This document shows, piece after piece, positions 9,558-10,873 of a DNA stretch of 10,873 nt. The DNA is from AC-32 sp035473395 (GTDB lineage: Bacteria > Actinomycetota > Thermoleophilia > Gaiellales > Gaiellaceae), in NCBI GenBank assembly GCA_035473395.1, contig DATIOF010000110.1, positions 1-10,873 on the forward strand. The letters are read 5' to 3'. The stretch's first letter is position 1; each line of letters begins with the position of its first letter. A program made the translations under genes and the position numbers. The notes below the pieces were generated by a model. That model was not told where the DNA came from and ran no database searches. It was given only the letters and a program-made list of their open reading frames with translations.

Positions 9558-10735
9558 CAGGGCGCGAAGTGTGTCAGCAGCAGGACGAGCACGATGTTCC
9601 CGGCAAAGCCGAGCGCGGCGAGCGGGGGAGAGCGCAGCCAGCGCGGGCCGTCGGCGATCGCCCAGAAGATCGGAAAGGCGAACAGGCTCTGGCGACCGAA
9701 GCTCTGGATCGTCCCGGACAGCAGCAAGAGCCCCACGACCACAGTCGAAAACGCCGCCCAGGGCCGGTAGCGTGGCCCGAGCCGCCAGAGCAGCGCGATC
9801 AGCGGCAGCACGAGCGCGGCGCGGGCGCTGTCGACGAACCCTTCGAGGCTCCTGGTCGCGGCGAGCAGCAGCGGGACGGCGCAGGCGTACGCGCCGATCG
9901 CCGTCGCCCACAGCCCGAAGCGGCGCCAGGCGAGGTAGAGCGCGGCCACTGCCACGACGGCCAGCAGCGGGATCGCGACCGCGTGGTTCTCGACCACCCT
10001 GCGGACGTGATCGGCCCAGTGGCCAAGCCCCTGCGGGCCGTCCCGGCCCCACAGCTTCTGCGCGTCGAAGAAGGCGGTCGCCCGGTCGCTGCGGGACCAG
10101 AAGTACGCCTCGACACCGGCCGCGGCGGCGATCGGCAGGACGGCGCCGAGCCACGCCCGCGGGCCCTTCCCCCGAGCGAGCCAGAGCAGCGGGAGCGCGA
10201 TCAGGACGCCGTTAGGCCGGGCAACCGCCGCGACCGCGCCGAGCGCGCCGGCCGCAAGCGGCTTCCCGCGCAGGGCGAAGGCGGCCGCCCACGCCGCAGC
10301 CGCGAGCGCGATCCCGTCCGGGTAGGCGAGCGCGAGCGCGAACGAGCCCGGCCAGCAGGCGAGTGCGAGCGCACTGCGCAACGACGAGCGGGGCAGACCG
10401 TTCGAGAGCCCGAAGAACGCGGCCAGGCTCGCGATCCAGGCGAGCGCTCCGCCGACAACGATGTGCCAGTGCGGCCCGGCCCAGTGCAAGACCAGCGGCC
10501 AGAGCGGGAAGAACGCGTACTGCCGATCGACGTGGCCGCCCGGGTAGCCGCCGCTACCGATGAAGTCGTACCAGTTGAAATCCCAGGCGAAGAGCGGCCA
10601 GAGACCCTTGTGCTCGAGCCAACCCGGGACCCAGGTGTAGGCGCCGGCCGCGAGGCCGATCCCGAGCGCGGCCAGCAGCGCGCCGAGCCAGGCGAGCCAG
10701 ATCAGACCTATGCGTAGCGCGACGCGGCCGGACAC
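9557..10735 (-). CDS. PIG-V-like GT-C glycosyltransferase (mannosyltransferase-family membrane protein)
   Basis: The protein has 392 residues and about nine hydrophobic segments. The N-terminal membrane segment (8-30) is followed by a loop with WDFNWYDFIGSGGYP (51-65), a typical GT-C acidic/aromatic active-site loop, then AFFPLWPLV (74-82). Further on are FALALAYPDGIALAAAAWA (132-150) and VARPNGVLIALPLLWLA (171-187). This order matches the bacterial PIG-V-like mannosyltransferase family (COG5542), which uses lipid-linked sugars at the outer face of the membrane. The start is GTG at 10733-10735, with no Shine-Dalgarno but a TANNNT 6 bases upstream. It is coupled to the epimerase gene by TGATG. 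The donor sugar and acceptor cannot be told from sequence. Confidence 0.82.
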
Positions 10736-10741
10736 CGCGCG

Positions 10742-10747
10742 AGCTTA
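10742..10747 (-). promoter_or_regulatory. Candidate -10 element of the GT-C gene
   Basis: On the minus strand this reads TAAGCT (TANNNT), 6 bases before GTG 10735. It overlaps the TAA stop of the preceding gene (10745-10747). It may be a leaderless internal promoter. Because the upstream gene ends only 9 bases away, simple read-through is an equal alternative. Confidence 0.4.
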
Positions 10748-10873
10748 GGCGGCGGAGACTTCCTCCGTCTCGGAGCCCAGCTGTTTCTGCCACCAGTCCG
10801 ACTCGCGGCGCTGGATTGCGGTCTGCGCGTTCGCGACGTAGGCCGCGAGCTCGCGCTCCTGGTTAGCGAGCCG
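10745..10873 (-). CDS. C-terminal 42 residues of an unidentified gene entering from the right edge
   Basis: Reading leftward from the window edge, the frame is open for 42 codons and ends with TAA. The tail begins RLANQERELAAYVANAQTAI and ends SETEEVSAA. It is hydrophilic, alternates charge, and looks helical with an acidic end and a WW pair in the middle (SDWWQKQLG). I do not recognise the family from this fragment. It ends 9 bases before the GT-C start, so it may be the first gene of that transcription unit. That it is coding is inferred from the open frame and its placement. Confidence 0.5.
   Translation of the reverse strand, partial: RLANQERELAAYVANAQTAIQRRESDWWQKQLGSETEEVSAA

Noticed and set aside
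10754..10771. GAGAC ... GTCTC inverted repeat near the right edge
   Set aside because: It is a 5-bp repeat inside the coding tail of the partial gene, too short to call as a site.

Overview
This is a GC-rich, gene-dense bacterial chromosome segment with ten complete genes and two partial genes at its edges. The GTG and TTG starts, the aconitase sequence, the DUF2079 and PIG-V-like membrane proteins and the many SD-less starts suggest an actinobacterium. I would guess Thermoleophilia (Gaiellales/Solirubrobacterales) but cannot prove it. I see no mobile element, CRISPR array, tRNA or rRNA, and no obvious multi-gene defence or biosynthetic system. Most of it reads as ordinary core and housekeeping DNA.

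Left part (1-3100). A leftward gene entering from the left edge encodes a membrane-linked SRPBCC protein. It is divergent from a rightward DedA-family membrane protein; the 80-base gap between them holds a perfect 12-bp palindrome. The DedA gene converges on a leftward cyclophilin-type peptidyl-prolyl isomerase, with two hairpins in the 59-base gap. The isomerase is in turn divergent from a large DUF2079 (GT-C-like) membrane protein.

Middle part (3100-5400). A small exported PepSY-like protein has the strongest Shine-Dalgarno in the window. Upstream of it lie three CAG-headed units at exact 11-base spacing, like an OmpR/PhoB-type operator. A strong 10-bp-stem hairpin follows the gene. Next is an MBL-fold protein with a degenerate first metal motif. 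Its stop codon lies in the same CTAG tetranucleotide as the stop of a convergent M55 (DppA-like) peptidase.

Right part (5400-10873, all leftward). In order of transcription there is the C-terminal tail of an unknown gene, a PIG-V-like GT-C glycosyltransferase, a sugar-nucleotide epimerase coupled to it by a TGATG overlap, aconitase AcnA, a YjbR/MmcQ-family protein 4 bases after it, and the M55 peptidase. The glycosyltransferase-epimerase pair suggests cell-envelope glycan work. Aconitase is the TCA-cycle gene.

The most notable window-scale pattern is that six genes (DedA, isomerase, MBL, M55, aconitase, GT-C) have a TANNNT hexamer 6 to 9 bases before the start codon and no clear Shine-Dalgarno. 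This looks like widespread leaderless transcription. The two genes with good Shine-Dalgarno sequences, SRPBCC and PepSY-like, are the exceptions.
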